Assembly (NCBI RefSeq): GCF_000143415.4
Contig: NW_003314262.1
Location: 25,496 to 89,495 of the forward strand
Direction: 5' to 3'
DNA: 64,000 nt
Source of the DNA: Selaginella moellendorffii
Lineage: Eukaryota > Streptophyta > Lycopodiopsida > Selaginellales > Selaginellaceae
Shown here one piece after another: positions 23,066 to 33,313 of the stretch. The notes beneath the pieces are model-generated. The model worked only from the letters and a program-made list of their open reading frames with translations. It searched no databases and was not told where the DNA came from. Position 1 is the first letter of the stretch. Each line of letters begins with the position of its first letter. The position numbers and the translations under genes are program-made.

Positions 23066-23992
23066 TGTCGCGAATGTGACTTCGGGTATCGAAAGATACT
23101 TGTCGGCCAGTCCTTACGGGCACTCTTTCCTTACTGCCACGACGGCAGGAGGTCGGTACTGCTGGTCCCTTTTATGGTCTCCACTCAAGCTAGTTGAGAA
23201 ACTGGTCATCGCATGTGCACTTGACCAGATGAGCATAAGGATGGAATTCCTACATGCTATTAGTCAAGCATACTTGACCTGGTTAGAGAAACTCATTCGT
23301 TGACTTGCACTTGCTAGTGTTGGGAACCCCCGCGATATTGAGACTAGTCCCTCAATATTCGCTAGATGATAGCTTACCGTGTCTGCCAAACACCCTCGCT
23401 ATCATACCCTTTGTGTTGGTCTCATTTCGGTCCCAAATGCTATTTATAAAAAGTGTCTAGATTAGCTCATTTGGCATATCTACGGAATGTAGAGATCGGC
23501 CTGAACACAATGGTGTTCGTTCCGTGTCCAAATTCGCAATCTAAGGACATTCCATATTTAGTAAGTTTCGGACTTGTCCCAGAGACTAACTCCTGGTACT
23601 AAGGGAGGCTTGGGGTGAAAGCCCAAAGCGTATGTCCCTCAAGGGGGGGGGGGGGGGGGGGGGCTGTGGGGGGTTCCAAATGTATAGTAGGGATAGTGGT
23701 TGGAATGCATGTCCAACCACCTGAGACATTAGTTTGGCTCCCGCTGGGCTGTGTCGCTCCTTGTTCTGCATCTGGCTTGGGTTTAAGCCCAAGCTCCACG
23801 CTGCTCTAGTCGGTGGAGTACCCTCCTTCTCGCGTTAGGCCACCGGTATGCCAAAATTGTGCCAGACTCCGTTTGACACCATTTTGCGTGCAGGTGCTGG
23901 ATACGGGGAGCTGGTGCTCGTGGGATTGTACCGGACCCTCGTTTCGTAGCGCAATGGGCTTGGAGTTCGGCTCCAAATTCAGGTGTGCTACA
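23066..23992 (+). repeat. 3' LTR of element B
   Basis: Copy of 16638-17560 with scattered substitutions and a 21-base G run (23643-23663). Ends GTGTGCTACA, followed by the GTGGT target duplication. Confidence 0.95.
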
Positions 23993-24218
23993 GTGGTGGA
24001 CCGATTTTCAAAGATGGCACATTTCATACCCACCACAACGAAAGTGGATGCGGAAGGTGTGGCGAAGCTGTTCTTTGAACAAGTGGTTCGAGTGCGGGGA
24101 AGGCCGGAAGAGATTATCTTAGATCGAGATAAGATCTTCACCAGTAGGTTCTGGAGGACACTCCTAGAACAGTATTGCACCAAATTGAAATTCAGCACAG
24201 CCTATCACCCACAGACAG

Positions 24219-24265
24219 GTAATGGGTATTAAGTCAAGATTGATGGCACTAACACTTCTTGACAG
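24219..24265 (+). other. 47-bp intron-like segment in element A integrase
   Basis: Begins GTAATG and ends CTTGACAG, with an ACTAAC branch-point-like motif (within GGCACTAACAC) about 15 bases before the acceptor. It splits a codon after the first base: joining 24218 to 24266 restores the invariant HPQTDGQ motif of integrase. Read through, it gives a stop within three codons. Its length is that of ordinary introns in this window. A GACAG direct repeat flanks it at the two junctions. Element B has no insertion at this site. Confidence 0.75.
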
Positions 24266-24680
24266 ACGGACAAATGGAAAGGGTGAATAGGCAGCTGGAG
24301 GATTATTTGCGATGCTATGTCTCGGGAGACCAGACCGACTGGGTAAGTCATTTGGGACTTGCGGAAATGTGTTACAACAACTCACCACATTCGAGCATCG
24401 GGGTGAGTCCATGGGAAGTCATCAATGGGCAAGCTATTGAAGGTCCTGTGGAACTCGGCGTGGCCGAGTATCATGGAGAGTTACCCGCAGTGGAGGCATT
24501 CACGGCGGAAAGACTCAACATTTGGAATCTAGTGAGGGATTCCTAACGGGCTCAACAAAGGCAAACTAAGTACGTGAACCAAAAGCGTCGGGATGTGGAG
24601 TTCCAAGCTGGGGAGAAGGTGTGGCTGAACACCAAGAACCTTAGGCTACCAAGTGGGATCAGCCGGAAGTTGACCCAAAG

Positions 24681-24732
24681 GTAAAAATGCATGTATTCCT
24701 ATAAATGAATTGATCTTGAGTTCCTTAAGCAG
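24681..24732 (+). other. 52-bp intron-like segment before the GPY motif of element A
   Basis: Begins GTAAAA and ends TTAAGCAG. Removing it joins codon AG|A and rebuilds the continuous LTQRFAGPYEI sequence of the integrase C-terminus, which in element B is uninterrupted ([12 protein letters not shown]). Confidence 0.72.
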
Positions 24733-25113
24733 ATTCGCGGGGCCTTACGAGATTGAGGCTCGAATCGGTAAAGTGGCTTACCATCTCCGACTTCCTCGAG
24801 AGATGGGGAAGATGCATCCCGTGTTCCACGTGAACTTACTCAAGCCGTATTTTGAGGATCCGCTTCGCAAGGACCAAGTAAGACCTTTACCTGAGGTTAT
24901 CCAAGGGGAGGAGGAATACGAAGTCGAGGCCATCCTCAATGCGCGCAAGAGCAAGCGACAAGGACGCGAGGTGAGAGAGTTCCATGTGAAGTGGAAAGGA
25001 TTTCCACACTGCGAAGCAACAGGGAACCGGAGGAGAACCTAACGAACGCGCGAGATCTAGTGGAGGAATTTTTGCATGGCAGAACTCTATGTACTTATGC
25101 AAAGTTCAATTAA

Positions 25114-25515
25114 AAGTATCAATTTGAGAAGTTGAGCAATGGCATATGTTGGGACCCGAAGGCGCGCCGAAGGTAAGCTAATTAGCATGGGTTAGCTAGG
25201 TCGACCAAGCGTAGGGAGCTACGCCCGACTCCCTGCGGGGATATCGAATCCGTAGACGTATTCTACGGAGGTTGGGTTCGAGTCCCAACCCCCTAGTAAA
25301 GCAAGGCTGGGTTCAAGTCCCGACCCCATACTAGGGCATGGTGAGGTGAGGAGTATAGAGACACCTATATTCCGTTGTCATGGGCTCTTGGCCGGGGAGG
25401 CTAACTTAGGCACACCGCTAAGTGGGGGGATGCCCCCGGAGACATGGTCAACAAGTTGTAGGATAAAACGAGATGTTCGATGTGGGCATCGAACTTCTTC
25501 TATGGGTGGTGGAGT
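25114..25515 (+). other. Element A 3' untranslated region with T-arm-like hairpins
   Basis: Contains two 17- to 20-bp stem-loops with seven-base loops TTCGAGT and TTCAAGT closed by GGG/CCC stems (about 25271-25292 and 25309-25328), the form of a tRNA T-arm and RNA polymerase III B box. No matching acceptor stem or anticodon arm was found. The bases just before the 3' LTR (GGGTGGTGGAGT) are purine-rich and probably act as the polypurine tract. Confidence 0.5.
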
Positions 25516-26652
25516 TGTAAGGAACCAACTCGCCGAGGTGTCGTAGGCTAAAGGAACCCCGAAAGCATGACCAAAATGACAAAGAGTTCATCGGATGGGA
25601 CCAAGTCGAAGATCGAGTCCAAGACCGACTCTAGGATCGAGTTCGAGATAGAGTCCGGAATCGAGTCCGAGACCGAATCGGGGACCGAGTTCGAGTCCGA
25701 GTTCGAGACCGAGTTCGAGACGGAGTCCGAGATCCGAAATCGGGTCCGAGGTCGAGTCCGAGGTCGGGTCCGAGATCGGGTCCGAGATCGAGTCCGAGAT
25801 CGAGTCCGAGACCGAATCCGAAGTCAGATCTGAAATTGGGTCCGAGATCGAGCCAGAGACTAAGTCCAAATACTAATACGGGTCAAGGGGTGAAAGCCCA
25901 AAGTGTGCGTCTCCCAGGGGGGGGGGGGTTGCAGAGGGTTCCAAAAGTATAGTAGGGATAGTGAGGTCCAAGAACCAGTTTTGAAGGGACTCTCCAATTA
26001 GGCTTCCAAACCGACTTGAGGTTGAGACTGGGACCGAGGGGCCTTGGGTGGAAGTGAGCATGGACTTGGCTGGTGCCAGAGGGGCCATCCAAGGAAGTGC
26101 TCAAGAGCAACTCCCACTCCTGAAAGGGAAACCGATTGCGGTGCTCCCAGCTCATGTGGAGTGGTGCCCCACTTGAGTACCATACGGCTCATTGGTCCTC
26201 GCCCTTCCTAGGGGCTTGGGCCTTCCTTCGGGATGGAAGTGGGGGGGTAGAGGTACCCATACCGGGCCGCTAGGCCACGGTGTTTCGCCCCGGCGTCCCG
26301 AAGCAAGTGTTGCACTCAAGACTTGGGATTTAGAGGGTCCCATGATCAAGTCTTGTGGTACCAAGGAATGTTAGGAACCTGGAAGCTTGGTGTGCTTGGT
26401 TGCTTGTGCTTGCGGGGAGTGTAGCCGAACCTTAAGTCCAGTCTAACCCGGGGAGGGGGATTGGGAGTGATTTGGGAATCCGTGGAAGGATGGCTAACAC
26501 TCCGTTGCTCGTGCAGTGAGTAGCTGAAACCAAGTAGGAGTTGGTACCATAGGCAAGAACCTTGGCAAGGGAACTTAGCAAAAGCCAAGACAGTGTTGGA
26601 CGGATAGTCGAGGTAAGCTGGTAAATTGGAAAGGAAAAATTTGTGGCTTACA
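25516..26652 (+). repeat. 3' LTR of element A
   Basis: Copy of 11757-12937 with a shorter tandem array and a 12-base G run (25917-25928). Followed by the ATCAT target duplication. Confidence 0.95.
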
Positions 26653-26657
26653 ATCAT

Positions 26658-28990
26658 GACCATATAGAAGTTTATATGGTAAAGCACTAATAGCACCTTT
26701 ATAAAATCCATATACTAAAGAGATGACAAATAACCATCCCAATTCGAATGTTAAAAGTTCATGTACTTCACGATTATCCCTTTAAAGATTCGAATAAACC
26801 ATTCTACCAAACTATATGATTGTCGATGATAAGCACTCGTGAAAGTGTGGCATATCCCCAACCAAGATGTTAAGATGTGAAATGACTCAGCCATAAATGC
26901 AAGACTATTATCTGAAAGAATTCGCTCTAGATAATAATGTTAGAACACCACTTGATTGAGGAGGAAGTATCTAATAACAATTGCAGGCGAACTAACAACT
27001 TCTACCAAGTCAAGTAATTAGAATAATAATGACATACTCATTGCCAGTAGTTGAATGTGGAAAAGGCCCCATCAAATCAAATGCTTGTACTTCCGTAGCA
27101 CAAAAAGGAGTATTACAAGCTTGACACTAAACGTATAACATCACGTCATATCTTCAGTTAATAGAAAAACCTAGTAGCTTCTCAATCATATGATGATGTC
27201 CCATATTCCTACATATCATGATAGGTATGGAGAAAGTATAAAATAAAAATTGAAGGCACCACCACTCATAAATGATCATTGAAATTCATCCCCACAAAAT
27301 AAAGAAGTTTGTCCTCAATGTGATATTGAGAATACAAATGCCAAAATGGCAAGTTATCAATAAGTGATGCAAAATTCTCAAACTTATTGTGAAAACTTTA
27401 GATCCATAACTCAACTTTTTGAGCTTTATGAACCTCATCACGAGAAGGTAAATTATGAATACTAAACATTAAGTATAACAATTGCTAACGGCACGGAATT
27501 CTTGTCTAAAAAATCCATAAACCTTGGAACAACAAACTTGTTAAAAATATAAAAAGAGAGCAAAGAAGGAAGAGAAGCTCAAGAAAGGGTGTCATAAAAC
27601 TCCCCAGGTGATGAATAACATTGAAATCATATATATGAAGTTTTAAAACCCATCAAGTAGTACCAACTGAAGCTTGAGATTGCCCATATGCACAATTACA
27701 TTTGCCTCATCTCGTGCATATGGCTATAAAGAATGAAAATTGGCTCTACTACATGACGCAAATAGAGACGGCAACTTGTGTTAACAGACTAAGCAATAAA
27801 GGATAAACTCAAGCTTGTATCAACTAATATGGAAAAAATAATAAAAGACCTCTTATTACAAAAATAAACTTGGAAAGTAAACATTTGATGAATTGGTGCC
27901 AAATAAACCCCTTGATAATACTCTTGAAAAAAACATAGAGGGGTCACCAATTTATTTGCACAAGGACCCTTTGTTACTTGTATGATTCCTTATTTCCTAG
28001 AAGCATCTCAATGTCCAGACTTTCTACTACAATAGCATTAATAGGACGTCGTTGATGCTAAGGTTTCCACCCAGAAAATGGAGATTGTCAATCTGGAAAA
28101 CACTAATAATGTTGACAAGTGTGACCAATTGCATCATATGACTAGCAGTAGACATCACGACCACAACTATGTCCTCGCCCTTGTCCTTGAACTCAAGTAA
28201 TAATAGCATTAACCTCAATTGGAACAAAACCATCTCTTTTATGAAATGGAGTTGAAAGACATGCAATAAGAATTGGAAGATGTGATGTTTCATAATGTTA
28301 TGTCAAGTGAAGTGCATCATCAAAGGTGGTTGGACTAAGTGTATGCACAAGTTTTACAAAATCTTGGCGAAATATTGGCCACAACATTCCCAACTTGATC
28401 CACTTTGACATATTTGACTCCGCATGAAGCAAGAAATTTTAGAAATGAATATTAAATAGCTCTTGATGATGCAATTGTTAGAAAGTGTCATTTCAATCAT
28501 CGGCATGTCTAAATGCAGGTTTGAAGATGTCTAGAAGAATGCTCCAATCCTTACGAGTGGCTGCACTCAAACCATTCTACCACTGTAGTGTCATCCTTTG
28601 GAGATATGTGGGAAACTCACGCAAACACTAACTCATCCCTAAAATGACATGTGACAATCATTATAAAGTGATTGACTCAATAGTACACATCATCCCTAAG
28701 ACTCCTATGAAAGAACTTTAGTTGAATGTGAGGATTAGCAATAAAAGCAAGAGGAGTTGTACCACATGCCATAAATACTGTCATTAATTGAGTTTGATTG
28801 TTCAACTATAAACATATAACATCAAGTAATTGCACCAATTGTTGCTCCAAAGTCAAAGGAGGAGGAGGCTAATGCTCTATCATGAAGATGAACAAAAAGG
28901 AAAAACCAAAAGAGAAAAAATTGAAAAAGTTATCAAGAAAAGGAGATCTAAATGATGCAAAAACTAATCTAAGCTCCTAAATTTGGACTT
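26658..28990 (-). mobile_element. Element C, right part: decayed minus-strand Gypsy element
   Basis: On the minus strand, 26940-26700 shows an integrase-core remnant (SLAFMAESFHI; TSAYHRQ; LVEWFIRIFKGII in different frames), which is continued at 11.4-11.7 kb beyond element A. Further right, about 28260-28090 has a worn zinc-knuckle-like stretch (AIGHTCQH) and 28300-28900 is compatible with gag but full of stops. Protease and RT were not recognised between 27000 and 28000. Order and orientation agree with one old element entered by A. Confidence 0.55.
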
Positions 28991-29096
28991 TCTGGGAGGT
29001 CACCTTACCCATTATTATTCAAACCCAAGGACAATTAATCCCAAGTATCCCAAGACTCTTAACCAATTGGAAAAAGGGGTGCATTTTTATTCATTA
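28972..29096 (-). repeat. LTR-end repeat R1, copy 1
   Basis: Shares blocks with 32943-33115, 56249-56465 and 56785-56935: AAGCTC at the edge, TATTTAAACCCAAGGAC-like, and AACCAATTGGAAAAAGGGGTGCATTTTTATTCA. It abuts the right end of element C and is cut at 29097 by a B-family LTR remnant. Confidence 0.55.
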
Positions 29097-29560
29097 TGTT
29101 GCAAATATGACTATAGGTATTGAAATTTATTTGTCAACTAATTTTTTCGAATATTCTTTCCTTATTGCCACGATGGTAGGAAGTCAGTATTGCTAGATCC
29201 TTATTAGTCTCCATATAAGCTAGCGGAGAAACTGATTAATGCCTATGTACTTAAATTGGATAAACATAAAGTAGGAATTCCTATGTGTTTTTTGCTGAGC
29301 AGACTCAACTTAGTTTAAGAAACTCCTGGCATTGATTTGCAGTTACTAATGTTGGGAACCCCCACGATATTAAACTTAGTCTCTTAATATTCACTAGATG
29401 ATAACTTACCGTGTCTAGAGTGTTTAAGCCTAAGTTCCACACCATACTAGCTGATAGAATACCTATATCCTTGCATTAGGCCACTAATATGCTGAAATAG
29501 TGCTAAACTCTATTTGGCTCTGTTTTGTCTGCTGGTCCTGGCATTGGGATGTTAGACGCT
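29097..29560 (+). repeat. Decayed, internally deleted B-family LTR
   Basis: TGTTGCAAATATGACTATAG.. aligns with the start of LTR B, and later parts match its middle and end (GTTGGGAACCCCCACGATATT; CATTAGGCCACTAATATGC). It lacks about half of the LTR, including the G run, and has no adjacent primer-binding site, so it is a solo or truncated LTR much older than element B. Confidence 0.75.
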
Positions 29561-29685
29561 TTATAACTATTTCAAATTGCTTTGTGCTCTTGTCCCTTTG
29601 CTCCTTGGGCTATATGCTTGAGAGTTGTTTCATGCTCCAGTACCTTTGCTCCTTGGTTCTATGCTTAGAAATTTAGCTTTGTTCT

Positions 29686-30823
29686 TGTAGCCATAAATTT
29701 TTTTCTTTCCAATTTGCTAGGTTACCTTATCTATTTGACTATCACAGACTTGGCTTTAGTTAACTTCCCTCATTAAGGTTCCTATTTATTGTACCAGCTT
29801 CTACTTGGTCCTACTTGGTTTTAGCAACTCATTACATAAGCAATAAAGCATTAGTTATTCATCCATGGTTTCCCAAATTTTCTCTCAATCTCCCTCCCCA
29901 GGTTAGATTGGACTTAAGATTCGGCTATACTCCTTACAGGAATGAGTAGCCAAGCACACTAAACTTCCAAGTTCTTAGCATCCTTTGGTACAACAAAACT
30001 TGATCATGAGACCCTCTAAATCCTAAGCCTTGGGTGCAATATTTGCTTCAGGACACTAGAGGGAAACACTATGGTTTAATAGCCCGGTATGAGTACCCCT
30101 ACTTCCCCACTTTCATCCCAAAGGAAAGGTCCAAGCCCCTAAGAGGGGTGAGGACTAATGAGCTATAAGGTATTTAAGTGGGGTACCACTCCATATGAGC
30201 TGAGAGCACCGTAATTAGTTTCCTTTCCAGGAGTGGGAGTTACTCCTGAACACTTCCTTGGGTGGCCCCTCTGGCACCTCCTAAGTATATACTCACTTCC
30301 ACCTAAGGCCTCTAAGCTCTAGCCTCAACCTCAAGTTAGTTTGGAAACACCACTAAAGAGTTCATTCAAGACTGATTCCTACTATCCCTATTATACTTTT
30401 GGAACCCCCTACAGTGCCCCCCCAGGAGACATATGCTTTGGGCTTTCACCCCATAACTTGTATTAGTATTCAGACTTGGTCTTGAACTCAATCTTAGACT
30501 CGATTTCTAACTTGACCTTGGACTTTGTCTTAGACTCAATCTTAGACCCAACCTCAGACTCGGTCTCGGACTCGGTTTTGAACTCAGTCTCAAACCCAAT
30601 CTCAGATCTCAGACTCGATCTCGAACTCAGTCTCGGACTCAGTCTCAAACTTGGTCTCGAAGTCAATCTCGGACTCAATCTCAAACTCAGTCTTGAATTC
30701 AGTTTTAGAGCCAATCTCGAACTCGATCTCAGACTCAATCTCATTTGATGAACTTTTTATCATTTCAGTTGTGCTTTCGAGAATCCTTTAGCCTACAACA
30801 CCTCAGGGAGTTAATTCTTTACA
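29686..30823 (-). repeat. Decayed solo LTR of the A family, minus strand
   Basis: On the minus strand it starts TGTAAAGAATTAACTCC and ends TTTATGGCTACA, 1138 bp, close to LTR A in length. It keeps the order of tandem array (about 30465-30745), GGGGTGAAAGCCCAAAGC module (about 30434-30452), short G run and downstream blocks. No primer-binding site or polypurine tract borders it and no target duplication is left. Confidence 0.8.
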
Positions 30824-31984
30824 ATTTCTTTATTCAGTGGCCCAAGACCCTAAAACTTGGGTTCCACTCCACTGTCCTTAAGGACACGTGGCATGTGATA
30901 TGTGGCATATGGCATATAGAGGGTTTAGGTTCTACTTTATAGTTATAAAATAAAAGGTGAAAACCACATGAGCCCTTTTTTTTTATATTTAAACCCCATA
31001 AATCATCTTTTAAATTGTTCTCTTTGATTGTTTACAATCCATTATATATATTTTTAAATTCATTCCTTTATAAATAGAAGTTGAAAGCCATAGTGTAAAC
31101 AATTAAATTTTTCCATTCTACTTTAGTCACTTAACTATACCTCTGACCGCTTGGAGGAGTCTCATTCACAACCTCCATAAGTCCAATTCAGGGCTTGGGA
31201 CTTGTTCACCCCGAAAATGACATCCATACCACTTAACCTTTGCACTTGGTCCAAGTGCTCCACGTGTCCAACCCCATGATCGACACCCCAAAGTACCACC
31301 GACCTCTCATCCCGTTATACTAAAGCCATGCCCATTTACTTTGGTCACACTGGTGGTCTAACACCATTTGCATCGCAGTCCTATCTCTCAAAGACTAGGC
31401 CATTTGTCCTTGTGTGATCATCCTAGATCCACTCCTTAACATCCTTAGGATGCCCACAGACATGGGGAATAGCCTTCCCCAACATTTCTTTTCCAGTCCC
31501 CACCAAGTCCCTTTCTGTCCATGGCTGGGTTTGCCAACACTGCCACTAGATTGAGGCCCGTAGGCCCAACCTCTAAGTCCACTATCCTTTGGGACTTCCT
31601 CACCATGTGACGATGTCCTTAGTCACTACACTAGAGGATTGCTCCTCTTCTTTTTTATCGTCTGGGACTTTAGGACAACATTTCGGAACACCATAGCCTT
31701 ACGTGAGCCTCATGGGTATTCTTCCCACCTTCTACCTTTGGGTGCTCTAGCTATGGGCTTAGAGCGAGGTTCCGTTAAGCCACATCAGGTATCCAAGTAG
31801 GTAGTGCCACTTACACTTGGATTGGGAGCATCGGCTAGTCGATTTCCTGGGGGAACTAGAGCCGGTTCTTGAACACTTCACCAAGCTACCCCACTTGTCA
31901 GTCTGTGTTCACTCTAGTCTTGGACTTCCTAGTGGGTAGCTCATCACCTAACACTACGTACAACCTTCCTAGGCCAAACTAGCC
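30824..31984. other. Repeat-derived DNA without gene
   Basis: 30970-31110 resembles the inner half of repeat R1 (CCCTTTTTTTTTATATTTAAACCCC), so the LTR remnants at 29.1-30.8 kb probably entered an R1-containing LTR. 31120-31980 is GC-richer and has no recognisable coding frame. Confidence 0.4.
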
Positions 31985-32760
31985 TTTCTTGGCCAAACTG
32001 GCTCCACTGCAGTCCTCCCCCTACTATACTTTTGGAGCTCACCAAACCCCCTAGGTCTGGGAGACGAATGCTTTGGGCTTTCACCCTCTCAGACTTGGAC
32101 TCAAACTTGGACTCAGACTTGGACTCAGACTTGGACTCGGCTTTGGTCTCGGTCCCAGTCTCGGTCTCGGTCTCGGTCTTGGTCTCGGTCCCGGTCTCGG
32201 ACTCCATCTCAGGTCCTTCTCGGACTCCATCTCGGGTCCATCTCAGACTCCATCTCGGATTCCATCTCAGTCCATCTCGGACTCTATCTTGGGTCCATCT
32301 CGGACTCCATCTCGAGTCCATCTCGGACTCCATCTTGGGTCCATCTCGGACTCCATATCAGACTCCATCTCGGGTCCATCTTGGACTCCATCTCGGACTC
32401 CATCTTGGGTCCATCTCGGACTCCATCTCGGACTCCATCTCAGACTCCATCTCGAGTCCATCTCGGACTCCATCTTGGACACTTCTATGTGTCCTGTGTT
32501 GGTCCTTTTGGGTCTATTTTTAGAGCCTCGCTTATTGCTCGCTTCGGGCTCATTCCTTAAGCACTTTGTTGGGAGTTCCACTCCCGCTCTCGACCTTTCC
32601 AGTCGGAGCTTTTGGTCCAAATGTGTTACGCTCGTTTGGCTTTTGTTTCGGCCACTACCACATGGCACCCTTCCGGCTCCACTTTGGGGAATAGGGATTT
32701 TGTGTCTCACACATAGCTTTCCCGAGAGCCTTTCTCTCTTGACACCCTACCTTTCGAATT
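31985..32760 (-). repeat. Third LTR-like family with expanded tandem array
   Basis: On the minus strand the shared module (GGGTGAAAGCCCAAAGCAT, about 32066-32084) precedes a TATAGTAGGG-type block, as in LTRs A and B, but the rest is different in sequence. About 400 bp (32085-32480) is an imperfect tandem array of units like TCGGACTCCATCT and TCTCGGGTCCA, read as Asp/Ser/Pro/Arg repeats in several frames. Ends and target duplication were not found. Confidence 0.55.
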
Positions 32761-32790
32761 GAGCTTAGCCGAAAGTAAACTAGACTTGCT

Positions 32791-32938
32791 AGATGTCAAT
32801 CTCAACATATGGTATAATTCTCTTAACCCAACTAATAGAGTCGAACTTGAGACCCTCTCCTACCAGATGTTAATCTCAACATATGGTGTAATTTCCTTAA
32901 GCCAACTAAAAAAGTTGGACCCAAGACCTCTTTAATAC
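32791..32938. repeat. Two tandem copies of a 74-bp unit
   Basis: Copies 32791-32864 and 32865-32938 share ATCTCAACATATGGT and CCAACTAA blocks. The second ends in CTTTAATACCA, which on the minus strand reads TGGTATTAAAG, a primer-binding-site-like sequence just after the LTR-like end at 32943. Confidence 0.6.
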
Positions 32939-32942
32939 CAAA

Positions 32943-33115
32943 TGTAAGCTCTTGAATTTAAACTTCCCGGGAGGTTATCTAGCCTAGTATTATTTAAACC
33001 CAAAGACCCTTAATTGATTGAAAAAAGGGGTGCATATTTATTCATGGCCCTTTCCCTTTATATTTGAACTTTATAGATTGTTTTTCAAGTCATTTTCTTT
33101 GGTTGCTTATAGCTA
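32943..33115 (-). repeat. LTR-end repeat R1, copy 2
   Basis: TGTAAGCTCTTGAATTTAAAC.. on the plus strand. On the minus strand this is an LTR end ..GAGCTTACA followed by TTTGGTATTAAAGAGG, a decayed initiator-Met primer-binding site. Shares blocks with the other R1 copies. Confidence 0.55.
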
Positions 33116-33227
33116 GATCTAAAGTAAATCCTTAGAGACAATTAAAGCTACCCCTCATCTTCACCAATGTAGAATATAAAAATATATATATTAATTAACC
33201 CAAAAACCAATCAATCTGACAATTATC

Positions 33228-33313
33228 AAATCCCACTATGTTAATATTAGTATATAGTATCGTAGCCATACACTTAAACCTTACTGTATATTAATATTAG
33301 TGTAGTGGGATTT
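33228..33313. repeat. Imperfect inverted repeat (foldback)
   Basis: Arms of about 28 bp (AAATCCCACTATGTTAATATT and the reverse complement of TTAATATTAGTGTAGTGGGATTT) separated by about 30 bp. One arm-like copy also occurs at about 11306-11334. Confidence 0.55.

Larger units (their letters stand above)
16638..23992 (+). mobile_element. LTR retrotransposon B (Ty3/Gypsy chromovirus) nested in element A
   Basis: A 7355-bp element with 923- and 927-bp LTRs (TGTCGC..GCTACA), tRNA-iMet primer-binding site, polypurine tract, gag, pol and chromodomain. It is flanked by the target duplication GTGGT (16633-16637 and 23993-23997), and its removal rejoins element A's integrase in frame. The LTRs differ by only a few percent. 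The coding region is nearly continuous but has three in-frame stops and a locally shifted integrase zinc finger, so this copy is not autonomous as it stands. Confidence 0.96.
23993..25113 (+). pseudogene. Element A integrase core, GPY and chromodomain in three exon-like blocks
   Basis: Integrase resumes with VVDRFSKMAHFIPTTTKVD and runs to 24218 (AYHPQT), then 24266-24680 and 24733-25113, separated by two GT..AG segments annotated on their own. Block 2 starts with DGQMERVNRQLEDYL, contains a TAA at 24544-24546 and ends at the GPY entry (SRKLTQR). Block 3 carries RFAGPYEIEARIGKVAYHL, PVFHVNLLKPY and a chromodomain (EEEYEVEAILNARKSKRQG; FHVKWKGFPHCEA). A one-base deletion near 25020 shifts the frame inside the chromodomain; the other frame keeps the EPEENLTNARDLVEEFL tail to a TAA at 25111-25113. 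The intact order shows A is a full chromovirus apart from these lesions. Confidence 0.88.
11757..26652 (+). mobile_element. LTR retrotransposon A (Ty3/Gypsy chromovirus), interrupted by element B
   Basis: The outer element has LTRs of 1181 and 1137 bp that begin TGTAAG and end CTTACA, a tRNA-iMet-type primer-binding site, gag, protease, reverse transcriptase, RNase H, integrase with GPY motif, and a C-terminal chromodomain. It is flanked by a perfect 5-bp target duplication, ATCAT (11752-11756 and 26653-26657). The two LTRs differ by a few percent in a 320-bp stretch compared by eye, so insertion is not very recent. Coding is broken by frameshifts near 13738, 15390 and 25020 and by in-frame stops at 14793 and 24544. 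Element B sits inside integrase. About 7.5 kb belongs to A itself. Confidence 0.95.

Noticed and set aside
25150-25340. A complete tRNA gene in the 3' region of element A
   Set aside because: Only T-arm-like hairpins are present; no acceptor stem, anticodon arm or convincing A box could be folded.
31944-32762. Overlapping 130- to 230-codon frames on both strands
   Set aside because: Produced by a degenerate tandem array without stops; no domain, and all frames are low complexity.
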